From NCBI RefSeq assembly GCF_018991925.1, contig NW_024732415.1, positions 1,341,526 through 1,405,525 on the forward strand: DNA of 64,000 nucleotides, given 5' to 3'. This document shows positions 37,306 to 49,300 of this stretch, piece after piece (position 1 is the stretch's first letter; each line of letters opens with the position of its first letter). This DNA comes from Homarus americanus (taxonomy: Eukaryota; Arthropoda; Malacostraca; Decapoda; Nephropidae). A program made the position numbers and the translations under genes. The notes beneath the pieces are model-generated. The model saw only the letters and a list, made by a program, of their open reading frames with translations. It searched no databases and was not told where the DNA came from.

Positions 37306-40300
37306 TCATTCTTTCTTTTCATGATGGTCCTCTGAAATAAAATTAGAAATAAGAATAATTTGATTGAAAAACTTTAAGAAAAATATTAAGTTTATAATCC
37401 ATGAATTGTCTTGGTTACATCAGGAAAACATTCAAGCTTCAATGCCATTCAACTCACCTTCCTCCTCATCAGCATCCAGGATATCCGAGCACCATATGGA
37501 ATAACAGATTAGTGACAGGAAGCCCATTGGCAGACCAAAGAGAACCGAAGTTAACACCGGATTGCCTTGCCACATCTCTTCCAGGGACGTCTTGGCATTG
37601 TAATAGGTTCGGTAGACTCTTATAGGCCATGAGTCACCGCCGTACGACTGAAAATATGGGGAATATTCACGCAAGTTACTTTCTGTAAGGTTCGTGCATT
37701 CATCTATGACCCAACTAAATTTGAAACACTTATACTGTATTGAAAAATGTTGGCGGTAAATTTTTTAAGTTTAATGATGCAATTTGTGTCGCCAATGCAA
37801 GTAGTGCTACCCAATGATTTGACGCGATTTGCACCCTTTACAAAGAATGCACGCCATACTTGAACTTACCGGTGCAGTTTCCGCTATGATGGAGTCTAGG
37901 AACATCTCAACAGCTGCTGGAGTGAGGTGCTGTGCTGGGTCCTCGGGGAGATGGTGCTGCATGGTGGTCGAGTTCACCACCAGCAAGGAAGGGAGTGGAA
38001 GGCGCTCCATGGCAATGCTGTTCGCTAAATCAGGTGTTCCAGTCCAGCCGAATTGGAAATGCCTGTCCAAATTATATCATTATCGAGCCAGAATCTTTGA
38101 TAAACATAATAATTATCTTCTTTCTACTTTAGTTACTATGGAATCAAAATACCCATGGAGAGAAAGACAAAGTACCCTAGTGTAAATAAAAACAATCGCA
38201 ACCCGAACTTACTTGTGATATTTGTCCCGGCTGTTGCGAATAACCGACTCGACCATATCTTTAAACCTGTTGATAAGAGAGACACAATAACATTACAGCC
38301 AATGTCAAAAAATACCTGAGCCATATACAAGTTAATATTAGTTATCTCAATATTATCCAGACTAAGCAAAAGCTGTCCCAAAGTTTATATTTTACATTTT
38401 ATATTCATTCTTTTATAAATTAGAGCTCCTCCATAAGTGAACAGGTTATTACAATTTATACAGTATTTTAAGGGATATTATATAATAAAGATTTGCAAAA
38501 GAGGAAATTGAGAGATGAAAGGTATATATTAATTACAGACTAAATAAACAGGTATTATTGTACTATATATTCTCACCTACATTAAAAGTTGCTCCATCTG
38601 CCAACACTTTGATTTATTAGAGGGAAGGTTTAAACTAAAGCTGTGTTTAAACTATCTACTGTAAATGTGTTGTATTTACTATTCTTTACTGAAGGGGATA
38701 GGATAGTGTGTGTTGCTATGCCTATGGCTCAACATATTTACAGAAACAGTTGCCAACATGGAGTACAAAACACCAAGTGCATTCTACTCCAGGATAACAA
38801 TAAATATGTTTTTTAAACAATAAATATACCCACCAAACTATAGAATTTAGATAATTTATACACCAAATATTAGAACACTCAATTATGATGGTAAGATTGA
38901 CATTATAGTTTTAAGAGTGAAGTCAGTAATGTATTTATAAAGAAAATACTGAAAACATTAGGCAACATTAAAGGTGGTTGTATGGTAGCAAAGTTAACAC
39001 AGGGTCAGAGAGACAGCTTCATTCCCAGTGACTACCAAAACAATGAGCACAGTCATAAGTTATCATTTCCAGTATCCACATGTTTGCTCCCCTTCTATGT
39101 CTGTCTGGTGTTTATTAAGGGGAACAGGAACCTCAAAGTAAGGGTGAAGGAGGAGGAGACGAGTGATGCTAGAGAGGTGAAAAATAAAAACATCAGGAAA
39201 GGATTAAGATAGCATGTATAAATACCAACACATACTTGTTCATATGTATAAATAGCATATACAGTATACATAATGGATATTTAGCTTCCAGTACAGTAAC
39301 ACACACCCCCAGTACAGTGGAAACATTGGCTGTAGTATTTTGTGAAAGGATATAAATGACTGGAGTTGACTGCATTTGTCAAACTTCTGGATGGAGAGGA
39401 AAGTATGCATGAAATAGATGATTTAATTCTAACTAATGTATAGATTTTGAAACATTTACAAATTTGACTATACCATTATCCTTTTCAATACTAAAATATG
39501 AAAAAGGTGTTGGAAGTAGGTGTTGGTAATACTAAATAAGACCGGGAAAGTAAGGGCCATTAGGACTAGAGGAATGAAAACAAAAATCAGGCCAAGAAAA
39601 TCAATGACTTCAAAACACTGCCTATTATTGCCTGAAGTTCTCCACATTTAACACTGTAGTAGATTACCATAAAATCATACAAATATCAAGAGAGTTTAAA
39701 CATATGATTACAAGCATTTAAATTCCCATTCCTGGACAATTGACAGTACAGGAGTATTGGTGTGTGTGTGTACGTAACATACATATAACAGATTACACGA
39801 GGATATCCGAAGTATTCGAAAAAAACTAAATTTATTTCTTCTCAACCGTAAAATGAATACTTAATATTGATATCATTCTTTAAGTGGCATACAGGAAGGA
39901 CGAGGCAAATATCTACATTCTAATTAGGAGCAGATAATCCAGAAACTACCTCAAATATTGTGCATTGGTTTCCACTTACTTGTACCCATCAACATAGTCT
40001 TCTCTGAAATTGGGAAAGACATTAGTAGTTTATGAATTAGTACTGTAACTCTCATCTAATACAATCATGTAGCTACAGAAACTACAGCATAAGCCTATTT
40101 TTTGCCAAGTGGTTTAGACCCCCTGCAGAAAACACAAGAGAGAATAATCACACACACATTTTCCTAAACAATGTTCTTAGTACTATTATTTTTTTTAACT
40201 TTATGTTTAACTTCTATATATATTTTGGTTATTTACCTATACATACAGTCATCCCCGATATTCTGAAGGGTTAGGTTCCGTAAAATCTTGCCGTAAGTCG

Positions 40301-43300
40301 AAGTTCTGTATATTAAACCTAATTTCCCCATATGCCTGTACTGTATTCCTATTATATAGGTGAAGACAGGTTCCTACACATCTAAATCTTGACTCTACAA
40401 TGTAACACATACACATAACACAACAATAAGCTTTATTAATACTATCCTGAACATAAATATACAATAATTAAGCCAGTGGAAGAGAGAGATGTGAGTGTGT
40501 CCGTGAGTCATAATACTGTAAATATCCCCAAAACATATCACCAGTCAGCTGTGAGATGGCTTTGGACATTGCCATTGTATAATATATAACTATAAAATAA
40601 GAAAAATGAAGAGCATGGGTGTGTATGTGTGGAGGCAGTGGGTTGTAACTAATGTTGCTAGCCCAGCTGTGCTCCCTCCCCTGGGGCCGACATCACTGCA
40701 CACACACACACACACACCACAGGACAGCAGCCACACACGTTCGAGTCAGCTTGATGGCTGGCTGAACTATTTTTTGTACATAAAACGTGTGTTATTGTCT
40801 TTTATGATGTGTTATGTATCATGTTTGTTTATTTTAGCAGTTTTTGTTAATTGTTGGAGGGAGGAAGATTGTAACTACTGTAGGTATATTATTTTCTAAA
40901 GTATATTCAAACTTTTGACCATAATTTCCATTATAGTGAGTTTTGCTTTCTATTTCTCGAATTTTAATCCTAAACTAACCATTTCCATTATAGTGAATTG
41001 GGGGATGACTGTATTATAGTTATTATATCAATTCTGTTCACTGCACGAAAGACTTCAAAAACTTACGCATCTTCGTCCGTCGTGATCCGGCCAATCTTAC
41101 TCTCCTTCACTACCGTTATGGCCAGGAACTTATTGATCTGTAATAAACAATAATTCTGTATAAGCTGTGTCTTACTCCCACATACAGCAGAGTCAATAAC
41201 GATATGCCAAAGAACATTACACTTAGCAGGTTTTCTAAGTACAGCGGCCGCCATTTCCGTATATTACCGGGCATATTAGTAAAAAAAATTAACATCTACC
41301 TTAGAGAAATAATAAAATATAAAATAGTGTGTTTTCAAGTTATATTAGTAAAAAAATAAATAATATCTCCCTTAGCAAGTTATGTATGTAATCAAATATA
41401 TAATGTGTTTTCTTTTTCATTTATTATAGAAAAAAATTAACCTCACCTTCCATAACTGATGCACATTCCCGTGAGTCACTTTAACGAAGGTTGTGAAGCG
41501 CTCGTGGTTGATCCAGTCCGTCAAGGAGGTGTTGAGTAGGTTGCTGTCCTCTGCCATATCTATTTCATCTGGTACTAAAGAAAGACATAGTGTTGTGTAG
41601 TATAGTATTTCAAGCATAAATTATGTGTAATAATGGCAGTGTTCATTAATTCAACAGTGTCAATATTCACATCACCAGCTAACTTTCACTGATGATTACT
41701 GCAAGCCCTGCAGCTAACTTCCGCCGATGATAGCTGCCATTTAAGAGCTAAAAGACCTAACGAAAAGAATGACAATTTGATGGCATTGAAGAAGTTTTAA
41801 AGTTGTTAATAATAATAATACATAATCTTTAACACAACTCGGAAGTTTACGTTACCTGGGTAGAAGAATTGCATCTCGTCCTTGAACACCATCACCGCTG
41901 GGTTATACTCCAACTTAACGTGCTGGGGAAAACATTATTGTCTCTATAAATGGTTCGGGTTCATGCGTCTGAATCTCGGGGGTTCGTGGTTCAGGGAGAG
42001 AGGCGAATGGTCTTCAGTAATTGAGTGTGTTGTTATTTCATTTATGTACCAGAAAAAGATTGGGAAAAGTTTTACCTCTGAAGTATATATTGAAAGCTTA
42101 ACTCCATAAATTCTATCTCTGAAGTATATATTGAAAGCTTAACTCCATAAATTCTATCTCTGAAGTATATACAGTATAAACCTAAAGCTTACCTCCTCCA
42201 TACAAGTGGCGTCAATGTGATAGAAGTAATAAAATGGTCTGTATTCATTAGCCAGCGCTCTGTAGGATTCCTGTGGGAGAGCCGTTTATCAGTGGTAGCT
42301 AACAAGTAGAGAAATGAATACAGAAGTTTATGAAGTTTAAACATTTGAGAGAGAGGGAGAAAGAGAGAGACATGAAGTAACATTTGACCCTTGCTTCATC
42401 AGACAACAAAGACCAGATCACTATGTTTGGATTTTCTTACCCATAAATCTCCTTCTTGATTTCCAACATATATGAAGAAAAGGTCTCCTCTATCTACTGT
42501 TTCCTTGAGGTGACGCGAGGACTGTATGTGTTGGATAGGGGGCGCCGACATCCTTAAGGCAAATCCTATAATTTCCTCCTTGACACGATCACCCTTGTAA
42601 ACATGGCGGATGTGCCCTTTTACGCTGAAATTTTAAATATACGTAATACATTTTTTTTTTTCAGATTTGAGAAATAATTTTAGTTACAAATTTTTATGAA
42701 GTATATTGATATATTAATGCAAAGGTAAAAATGGAATACAACGATCGTAAAACTTCAACTGATGATGGCTGCCGTCCCTACAGCTAACCTCCAATGACCA
42801 GAAAAAAACCCAGTCATTTAAATATTCTATCCTCCACTTTTAACTCCAAAGAAAACTCCACAACCATTCACACTCACTACATTATTGTGGGAAATCCCTT
42901 GATGACAAACTCCGTCGCCACGGCAGTAAAGCGGGTACAATCCACACGTCCCACTCGGATATCGGTGCCGTATAACGCATGGGCCACGTGGTTCCATACT
43001 GGGTCGAGCTTCTTGCAGTGGCCACACCAGGGAGCATAGAACTGAGGCGGTCAAAAGATGGTCATCAGACATACTGTATAGGGTGGGTGAGATATAACTC
43101 AAACATCATACATAGCAGTCTCAGTATGGTATAAGCTATGTATATATCTCCACTATATGTATATTTTTTTACATGTGTTCATGTAGTATGTATTTTATAT
43201 GTATGATGTATGTGTAGTTTGTATAATGTAATATGTATGTGTAGTTTGTATAATGTAATATGTATGTACGATGAGTTTTGTGTCTATTATATATATTGTG

Positions 43301-44701
43301 CAGTATGTATATAAAATGAGTCGTTCATCATTCGCCCACCTTGTATAATGTGTAACACTAGTGTACTACCATGCAACAATACAGTACTACAATGTTATCA
43401 GCACTTCCCCCAAAAAACATTACAGAATAATTACTAAAATTAATATATTCTTAAATAAAAAAAGGTTACGATTTAATATGATTGAAAGGATGACTCAAAT
43501 GCCATTATCTGTACAACATCAGTAAATTGCATCACCATTATCAGCCATGTTGACTCTCCTCGAAGCTCCAGGAATCTATCACTCAGTTCCAGTACTTTAG
43601 AAGCAGCCTTCACATTGGCCAGAACTGGAAAAAATAAAATAAAAAATTCTGTTATATAATTCAAATCATTTCAAGTCACCAATTAATAGTGTACCAATAG
43701 AATATAGAATAATCAGTGTTTGTAAACGTCTATTGGTTCTTCACCCTCCAGGCCCTATTGTGGGTCGTTTGACCTGTGCCCGGGTGGGCTAATTCCTGTG
43801 TAAAAAAAAAAAAAAAAATTCACTATCGTTCTCTAATTTTTCAGTAAAGTCAGTCAAAATTTGTATTCTACATTCTATTTATTTTATTGTGTTTTGTTAA
43901 TTAGTTCTATCGTATCTCCATGTTTGTAAATATATTGAGGTGAATTGTGGAATGGTCGAAATAATGTGAATATTTCGAAACTTAATACAACAATTTCAGT
44001 ATTTTTGTCAAGACCTAAGCTCCTCTGTTGAATTATCTGGGTTTAAAGCTTATAAAACATGAATCTGTATGGCTGTGGCTTCAAAAATGTATGAAATGTA
44101 TTAAAACAACCACTGAAGCATGATTTTAATTGAAATGAACCACCGGGTAGTGCTAAACTTGAGTACTGTAACAATCAGTGGTTCATTAAAGCACAAATCA
44201 TACTTCAGTAATGTTTTTTTGGTTAATTTATCAAAGCACAGGAGGTATGGCGGCTAGTCCTTACTTCCTAAATGATTAATTCCGAGTATTTTTTTTTCCT
44301 TGGTCCATATTTCATACATTAAAGATTGAAACAGTAAATCGGAGAGAAATACCGAAAGAAACCTCATATACCCACGAGTCTTAAACCACACCTGGACTCT
44401 CCCTACACTACCTACACCTGACACACACACCTGGTACAATTAACAAACATTAAAGTAAATGATATATATCGTAAATTACAGGTTAAGAAAAAAACTAGAG
44501 AAAACTAGAGTGTTCTATATGGGGGTTAACACAGGGTCGATAACGCCACGTAGATATCCACGTCATCAGCACATCATCTCGTCCATTATCTTCACTACAT
44601 ACTCCTCGAGATAGACGACCTGATACTCGTAAATAAATCTCAAGGTTCAGATAGGTTTATATTTTACCTGACAGGAGGACGAAGATGCGGAAGACCTCCA
44701 T
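37306..44701 (-). CDS. TMX3: Thioredoxin-related transmembrane protein 3 (TMX3)
   Basis: Thirteen minus-strand exons: 44701-44668, 43624-43536, 43041-42881, 42624-42441, 42270-42193, 41922-41856, 41574-41447, 41137-41067, 40003-39980 (24 nt), 38266-38213, 38062-37870, 37647-37458, 37331-37306; phases all agree; 432 aa (vertebrate TMX3 about 454). Hydrophobic signal peptide MEVFRIFVLLS at the N-terminus. Thioredoxin domain with FYAPWCGHCKKLDPVWNHV; active-site Cys at about 47 and 50 separated by GH, as in PDI. FVIKGFPTI contains the cis-Pro. Further thioredoxin-like domains follow (YVGNQEGDLW, WINHERF, HFQFGWTG). One membrane helix (about 391-413, SVLFGLPMGFLSLICYSIW), then an acidic cytosolic tail ending HHEKKE, a dilysine-like ER retrieval signal. 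Role in the family: ER-membrane thiol oxidoreductase. Intron between exons 8 and 9 holds a 766-bp TIR element. Confidence 0.96.
39105..39180 (+). repeat. Dispersed repeat fragment (family D, copy 3)
   Basis: TGTCTGGTGTTTATTAAGGG then GAACAGGAACCTCAAAGTAAGG with a purine-rich tail; matches the fragments at 1035 and 57190. Lies in a TMX3 intron. Confidence 0.5.
40246..41011. mobile_element. 766-bp TIR element (family C) in a TMX3 intron
   Basis: TA|CAGTCATCCCCGATATTC at the left and TTGGGGGATGACTG|TA at the right; 12-bp inverted repeats and TA on both sides, a Tc1/pogo-type architecture. The left part has GGTTAGGTTCCGTAAAA-like words, typical of such MITEs. The inside has an AC microsatellite and no transposase. 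Confidence 0.88.
42075..42177 (+). repeat. 41-bp tandem repeat in a TMX3 intron
   Basis: CTCTGAAGTATATATTGAAA plus GCTTAACTCCATAAATTCTAT occurs about 2.4 times with near identity, ending close to the donor of the exon 42270-42193. Confidence 0.9.
43747..43818 (+). mobile_element. SINE/LINE 3'-tail fragment with poly(A), copy 2
   Basis: GGCCCTATTGTGGGTCGTTT, TGTGCCCGGGTGGGCTAATT, CCTGTGT and a run of about 17 A. Same order as the copy at 11237-11301. In a TMX3 intron, antisense to the gene. Confidence 0.75.
44096..44216. repeat. Palindromic MITE-like inverted repeat
   Basis: Left: AACCACTGAAGCATGATTTT...GAAATGAACCACC. Right: CAGTGGTTCATTAAAGCACA...TCATACTTCAGTAATG, its approximate reverse complement with arms of about 35-40 bp around a short centre. 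Lies in the first intron of TMX3. Confidence 0.75.
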
Positions 44702-46390
44702 ATTGTTGTCTTCTGCTAGCGCCTCCCTGATTGGCTGGCACCGTGCGAGTCGTTCACGTCTGAAACAGCTACTGAATCCTCTGAACCCTTGTGGGAATAA
44801 CAGACAGACAGTTAAATATATTCAGTAAAATCGTGATTGAAGTTTAAATTAATTCATAATGTATATATATATAAAGCAGGTATACAGTAAATATAGGTAG
44901 TGTTCTGGTTATGTTGACAGTACAAGGGCTCGAACCCCATTTAGGATTCGGTGTTTCCTAGTGGGTATCACCTGAAGATTAGCGCCCAAGATTATTTCAT
45001 TTAAAGATTAAATACCCTTATACTACCTTGGGGTTAGGTTAGGGCTCTACTGGTTATGTTAGGACTTGTTAGATTAGGTCGGACTAGTTAGGTTAAAGTT
45101 AGGACTTGTTAATTTTACTTTTATCCTCTTCACTGATCGGCTCGTTAACCACTTGGGCGATCGGTCAAGTCTGTTACGCACTGTTGGCAAGTACTGGGCA
45201 TGCACCGGTTCCTGAACCTGCTCCAGTGTAGGTTAGGTCTGGTTAGGTTAGTTTAGGACTGTTTCGGTTAGGATAGATATGATTAGGTTAAGTTAATTTA
45301 CCCGCAAAATGTCAATGTTCCTTCGACACTTCTGGTCAAATGGTATGATAGAAATCTTTGTGACCACCATCGCTTCCTGGGTCAACAATCACGTAAGGTC
45401 AAGGCTGTAGGAGGTCTAATAACGTTTTTAACTTAAGATTCACATGGTTCAGCTTGACGTGATTTTGAACTCGAATATTGTACTTCCTTGTGACTCTGAC
45501 CTTCACTTTCGGGTAAAAGGATCAGACTTTTGTATGGTATCTGGTAATGTATGTGTGTTAGTGAACCTGTTCTTACAGGTATAGAAAGAATGGTCTTATT
45601 ATCATAACGAAACTGTTGTTTATATTAGGAGAGCACAATATGCCGTTTGAAAACTACTGTAATTATATTTGTCTGTTTAACTGAAAGGAAAATAGCCCGT
45701 AATCCATGATACTTGTACAGCTAACTACAGTTCAACGGTTTTCTAGAAATTTCATTACATTATGTAACCGCTGTTGATATTCCTGGATTCCTCTGGGGTC
45801 TTTCAATTACAAGCCCCCCCCCAAAAATCGTGTCATTTATGTGAACCTAATTATTTTATCATTGACTATTTTAATTCATATAATGTAATAATTTAAGGTT
45901 TGAGAAAAACAAATGAATCAAGCAAATTGGAAAACAATAGTTTAGGGAGATCAAAATATACCAAACAGATTTGTCAGTCGCCGGCCAAAAATTTTTGCGC
46001 CATTAATTGTTATTGTTATATGATGAGCTATTTGTGAAGTATATTCTAAATTTTCTTACTATAATATCTCAATAAAGATTTATGAATACTCAAATAATCT
46101 TAAAACTGGGTTAGAGAAATATATAATGCTAGCCAAATATTTTCCCGCCAATTATGGGAATGATGTTATTAGTGCCTTATTAATCATTCTTAAGATATAT
46201 TTAAGGAAATAATATAATAATAATATTTATTTATGATTTATTAATAACCAGTAAAAGTAGATAATAATTTAGTCAAGAAAATATTCCCTATAAAATTTAA
46301 TGTGGATCTACGGTGAGTTACGACGCAAAGCAAAACAAACAGGAGGACAACTACTAGAGGCGGCGGGTGAACTACAGATGCAACACCACC
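44702..46390. other. Divergent intergenic region TMX3 / FCP1
   Basis: The start codons of TMX3 (minus) and FCP1 (plus) are about 1.7 kb apart, so both promoters probably lie here. A foldback family F arm with degenerate TTAGG-like repeats occupies 44966-45295. In-frame TGA at 46367-46369 precedes the FCP1 start. No coding exon seen. Confidence 0.6.
44966..45295 (+). repeat. Foldback family F arm followed by degenerate GGTTA tract
   Basis: TATCACCTGAAGATTAGCGC, then GATTATTTCATTTAAAGATTA matches the left arm of family F. It is followed by GGGGTTAGGTTAGG and a long irregular tract of TTAGG/GTTAGGACTTG-type units to about 45295. The right arm is missing or eroded. Confidence 0.6.
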
Positions 46391-49300
46391 ATGTTGCTCA
46401 CCAGAGAGACATTCAGGGAGATAGACGTCGGCAGAAGCTGTGGGCAAGACTATAAGGTATGTCGCCATTGTTTAGGGACGGATTAAACAAACTGTCATGT
46501 CTTATCTGTGGGTTGTCGTGGAGGGTTATAGTCTTGTGGGGGGGTTAAGAAGGGGTTAAGGTTTTATCAGTAACTAGTAAGACATGTGGCTAGAGACCGG
46601 CCGTCATCCAGCTGGTATATATGACCTCTAGCCAATACCATTATTTAACCATAAATGGGATAAATAAGGGTTAAAACTATGGGGTTAAAGAAGGTTATCG
46701 TTTAGGGAAAGATTATGGTGATTTAGTGTAAGGAAGGGTTAAGAAGGTGTCAGCCATAACCTACCTGTTAGATAGTTATTACAGGTGAATTTTTGGACTC
46801 GAATTACCCAAGTTGGTCATTATTGGGTTGTGAGACTTGATTTACCCCATACTAAAAACCTCACTCAGTATAGATGTGTCTGTTTCAACGATAATATCTT
46901 GTTTTAGGGCATCACCTTATTGTCTTGGGGCTGTTATTATCGCTTTGGTCATCCAGTGAAGTTTAGGATTTTAAGTTTATGTTAGGTTGGGATAGGTTAG
47001 ATTAGATTAGGCTAGGATAGGAGAGGTTAGGTTGGGTTAGGTTGAAAAATGTACAAATGTCTCAGGAATGAAAACAAATAGCTTACTAAACTTAATGGTA
47101 CATATTTCAACATGTTAAAAATTGAAAACCTAACCTAAGCTAACCTAATATATATATATGAATCCACATCAGCCATTTGCATGAACTTTCATGTTTTGAC
47201 CATGTAATCCCCCCCCCCCCCCCCCCACCTCCTCCACCCAACTCTTAATACAAGGTCAGATCCTAAAAGTCGCAGATACGGGCTTCGATCATACACTGAG
47301 ACTTGTATTTAACGTGCTAATTAGCAGAGTGGAGTCCATTATATTGAGGTTCGTTAGATATAAAACCTCTATATAATAGCATACTTGGGAGAGTATGTAC
47401 AGTTCGTTTTGTTAAGGTCCGTTAGATGTTAAATTGATATCCGTTAAAAGCAGTGTTTTTTTGTTTTTTTTACTGTATATTAACCCAATTTAACATAATT
47501 ATTTTTTTTTCTCATATGCTAAAAAGTTGGTGTGGGATTATTTTTTCAGAATTTATTGCTTTTTTTATTTTATTTCCTGAACACAAATCTACAACGGCAA
47601 CGACAGATAATCGACAATATTGCGAGAGTTTGGCCTTTTTTTTTCATAGGTGGGATTTTTTTTATTTATTTATTTCATTTTTTTATTAAGATAATAGATG
47701 AGGATAATTATTGTAGGTTAGGTTATGTAGGTTAAGTCTGATAGGTTAGATTAGGTTGAGTAAGGTAGTTTAGGTTAGTTAGTTTAGATTAGGTTAGGTA
47801 GTTTTGGTAAGGTTAAGTTAAATTAATTATTTCAGTTAAGGTTATGTAGTTTAATTTTGATAGGTTAGGTAGTTTAAGTTGGTTTATTTTATGAATGAGA
47901 AATTATATAATATACTGAACTGTAGTTGATTAGCCATTCTGTCTATCTGGTGTTGGACGAAGTTATAAAATGATAATCACAGTAAATGTTTTCCTCTTGT
48001 GCTTTTTTGCCTTTTTTTTATCATGTAGCCAAAATTAAGGTTCCCTGTTTAGTTCAGAAGTCAAAAGTGCATGAGGTTTTGTATGAGAAACACTTTACCA
48101 CCTGTGTGTTGTGTATTATGTGTGTTGTAGTGTGGTGTGGAAGAGGAATGCCATAGAAGAACACATAAGTTACAATGCATGAATGTGTGTAAAGTGACGG
48201 CTGCTTACTTGAACGGGTGTAAAGTGACAGCCGCTGAAGGGACACTCTGTAGTTGCTTATGACCCCGACAACCTACTACAGGGACAAGACTTGAAAGAGG
48301 ACTATGAAATTTATTATATGAATGAAGGCTTAATAAATACTATATCTCTTAACAGGTTCTTAAAATCTACCCAAAGAAAGGAACCAACATCTTCCCAAAG
48401 CGACGTCTCTGTGAAGTCCAGTCTACGTCCGGAGAATGTATCATCATCAAGGCCAAGTATGCTGGAATAGTCACTCAGGTGCTCATCAACGTTGATGATA
48501 CAATAGAAGATGGGTAAGTCCTGTGTTATGTGGCGTGTGTGTGTGTGTGATGTATTAGGTGGAGAGCAGGCAGTCATAAGTCCCATACCTGATGTAGTTG
48601 GTTAGGTGTCACTATGTCTTAATTATAAAGGTAAAACAATTAGACACCTGTGTATAATACCTATGTTACTGACTGATTCTGTAACCTTTTAAGTGCAGTC
48701 TAAATGTTGAACTCGAAACAGGCTTGAACTGGCTATGCTAAGACTTTAACTAACTTATGTAGCTTCAACAATGATCTGGGATGTCACCAGTTCATCTCAG
48801 GGTGTCAGAAGGTGTAAGGGAACGTGTTTGAGCATTGTTAATTTCCTGTTTTACCTCAATCACAGAAGGCCCTGGAAAATACCTAGACAATTAAGTTACA
48901 TAATTACTTCCTCCTTGATTATAGTAATTAGGATTAACAGGAAAGACAAGCATTAGGCTGATGAAAAAAATTAAAATAATTTATAGTATCTTTGGTGGTG
49001 GAGAAATTGATAAATGATGGAGAAAAGCAAAAAAATTAGTTAAGGCTTTTGTTAAATATGTAAAGAAAATAGAAAGAACTGAAAGTATTTTTATTATTTA
49101 CTGTTGTATCTTTTTTTTAAGTGTGTATATTGAGCATATGTCTTGAAGTAATAATACAGCAAATGAATATAGTCCATATATTTTCCTCATGTGATTCCCC
49201 CTGTGGCTCTACAGATGTGACATACTGGAACTTGAAGCATGTACCCACAATGCCTTGATGGGGAACATTTGTTGTGACTGTGGTGTTGTGTTTGATGAGA

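Larger units (their letters stand above)
46457..48355. other. FCP1 intron 1
   Basis: About 1.9 kb. Contains pentamer tracts (46978-47045 and 47715-47885), a poly(C) run (47209-47226), a diverged family A fragment (about 47331-47445) and a T-rich stretch (47450-47695). No alternative exon recognised. Confidence 0.8.

Noticed and set aside
46241..46468. 75-aa minus-strand ORF with a hydrophobic stretch
   Set aside because: Antisense to FCP1 exon 1 and its 5' UTR.
47453..47735. Phe-rich ORFs in FCP1 intron 1
   Set aside because: Produced by poly(T) tracts; no splice sites or conserved motif.
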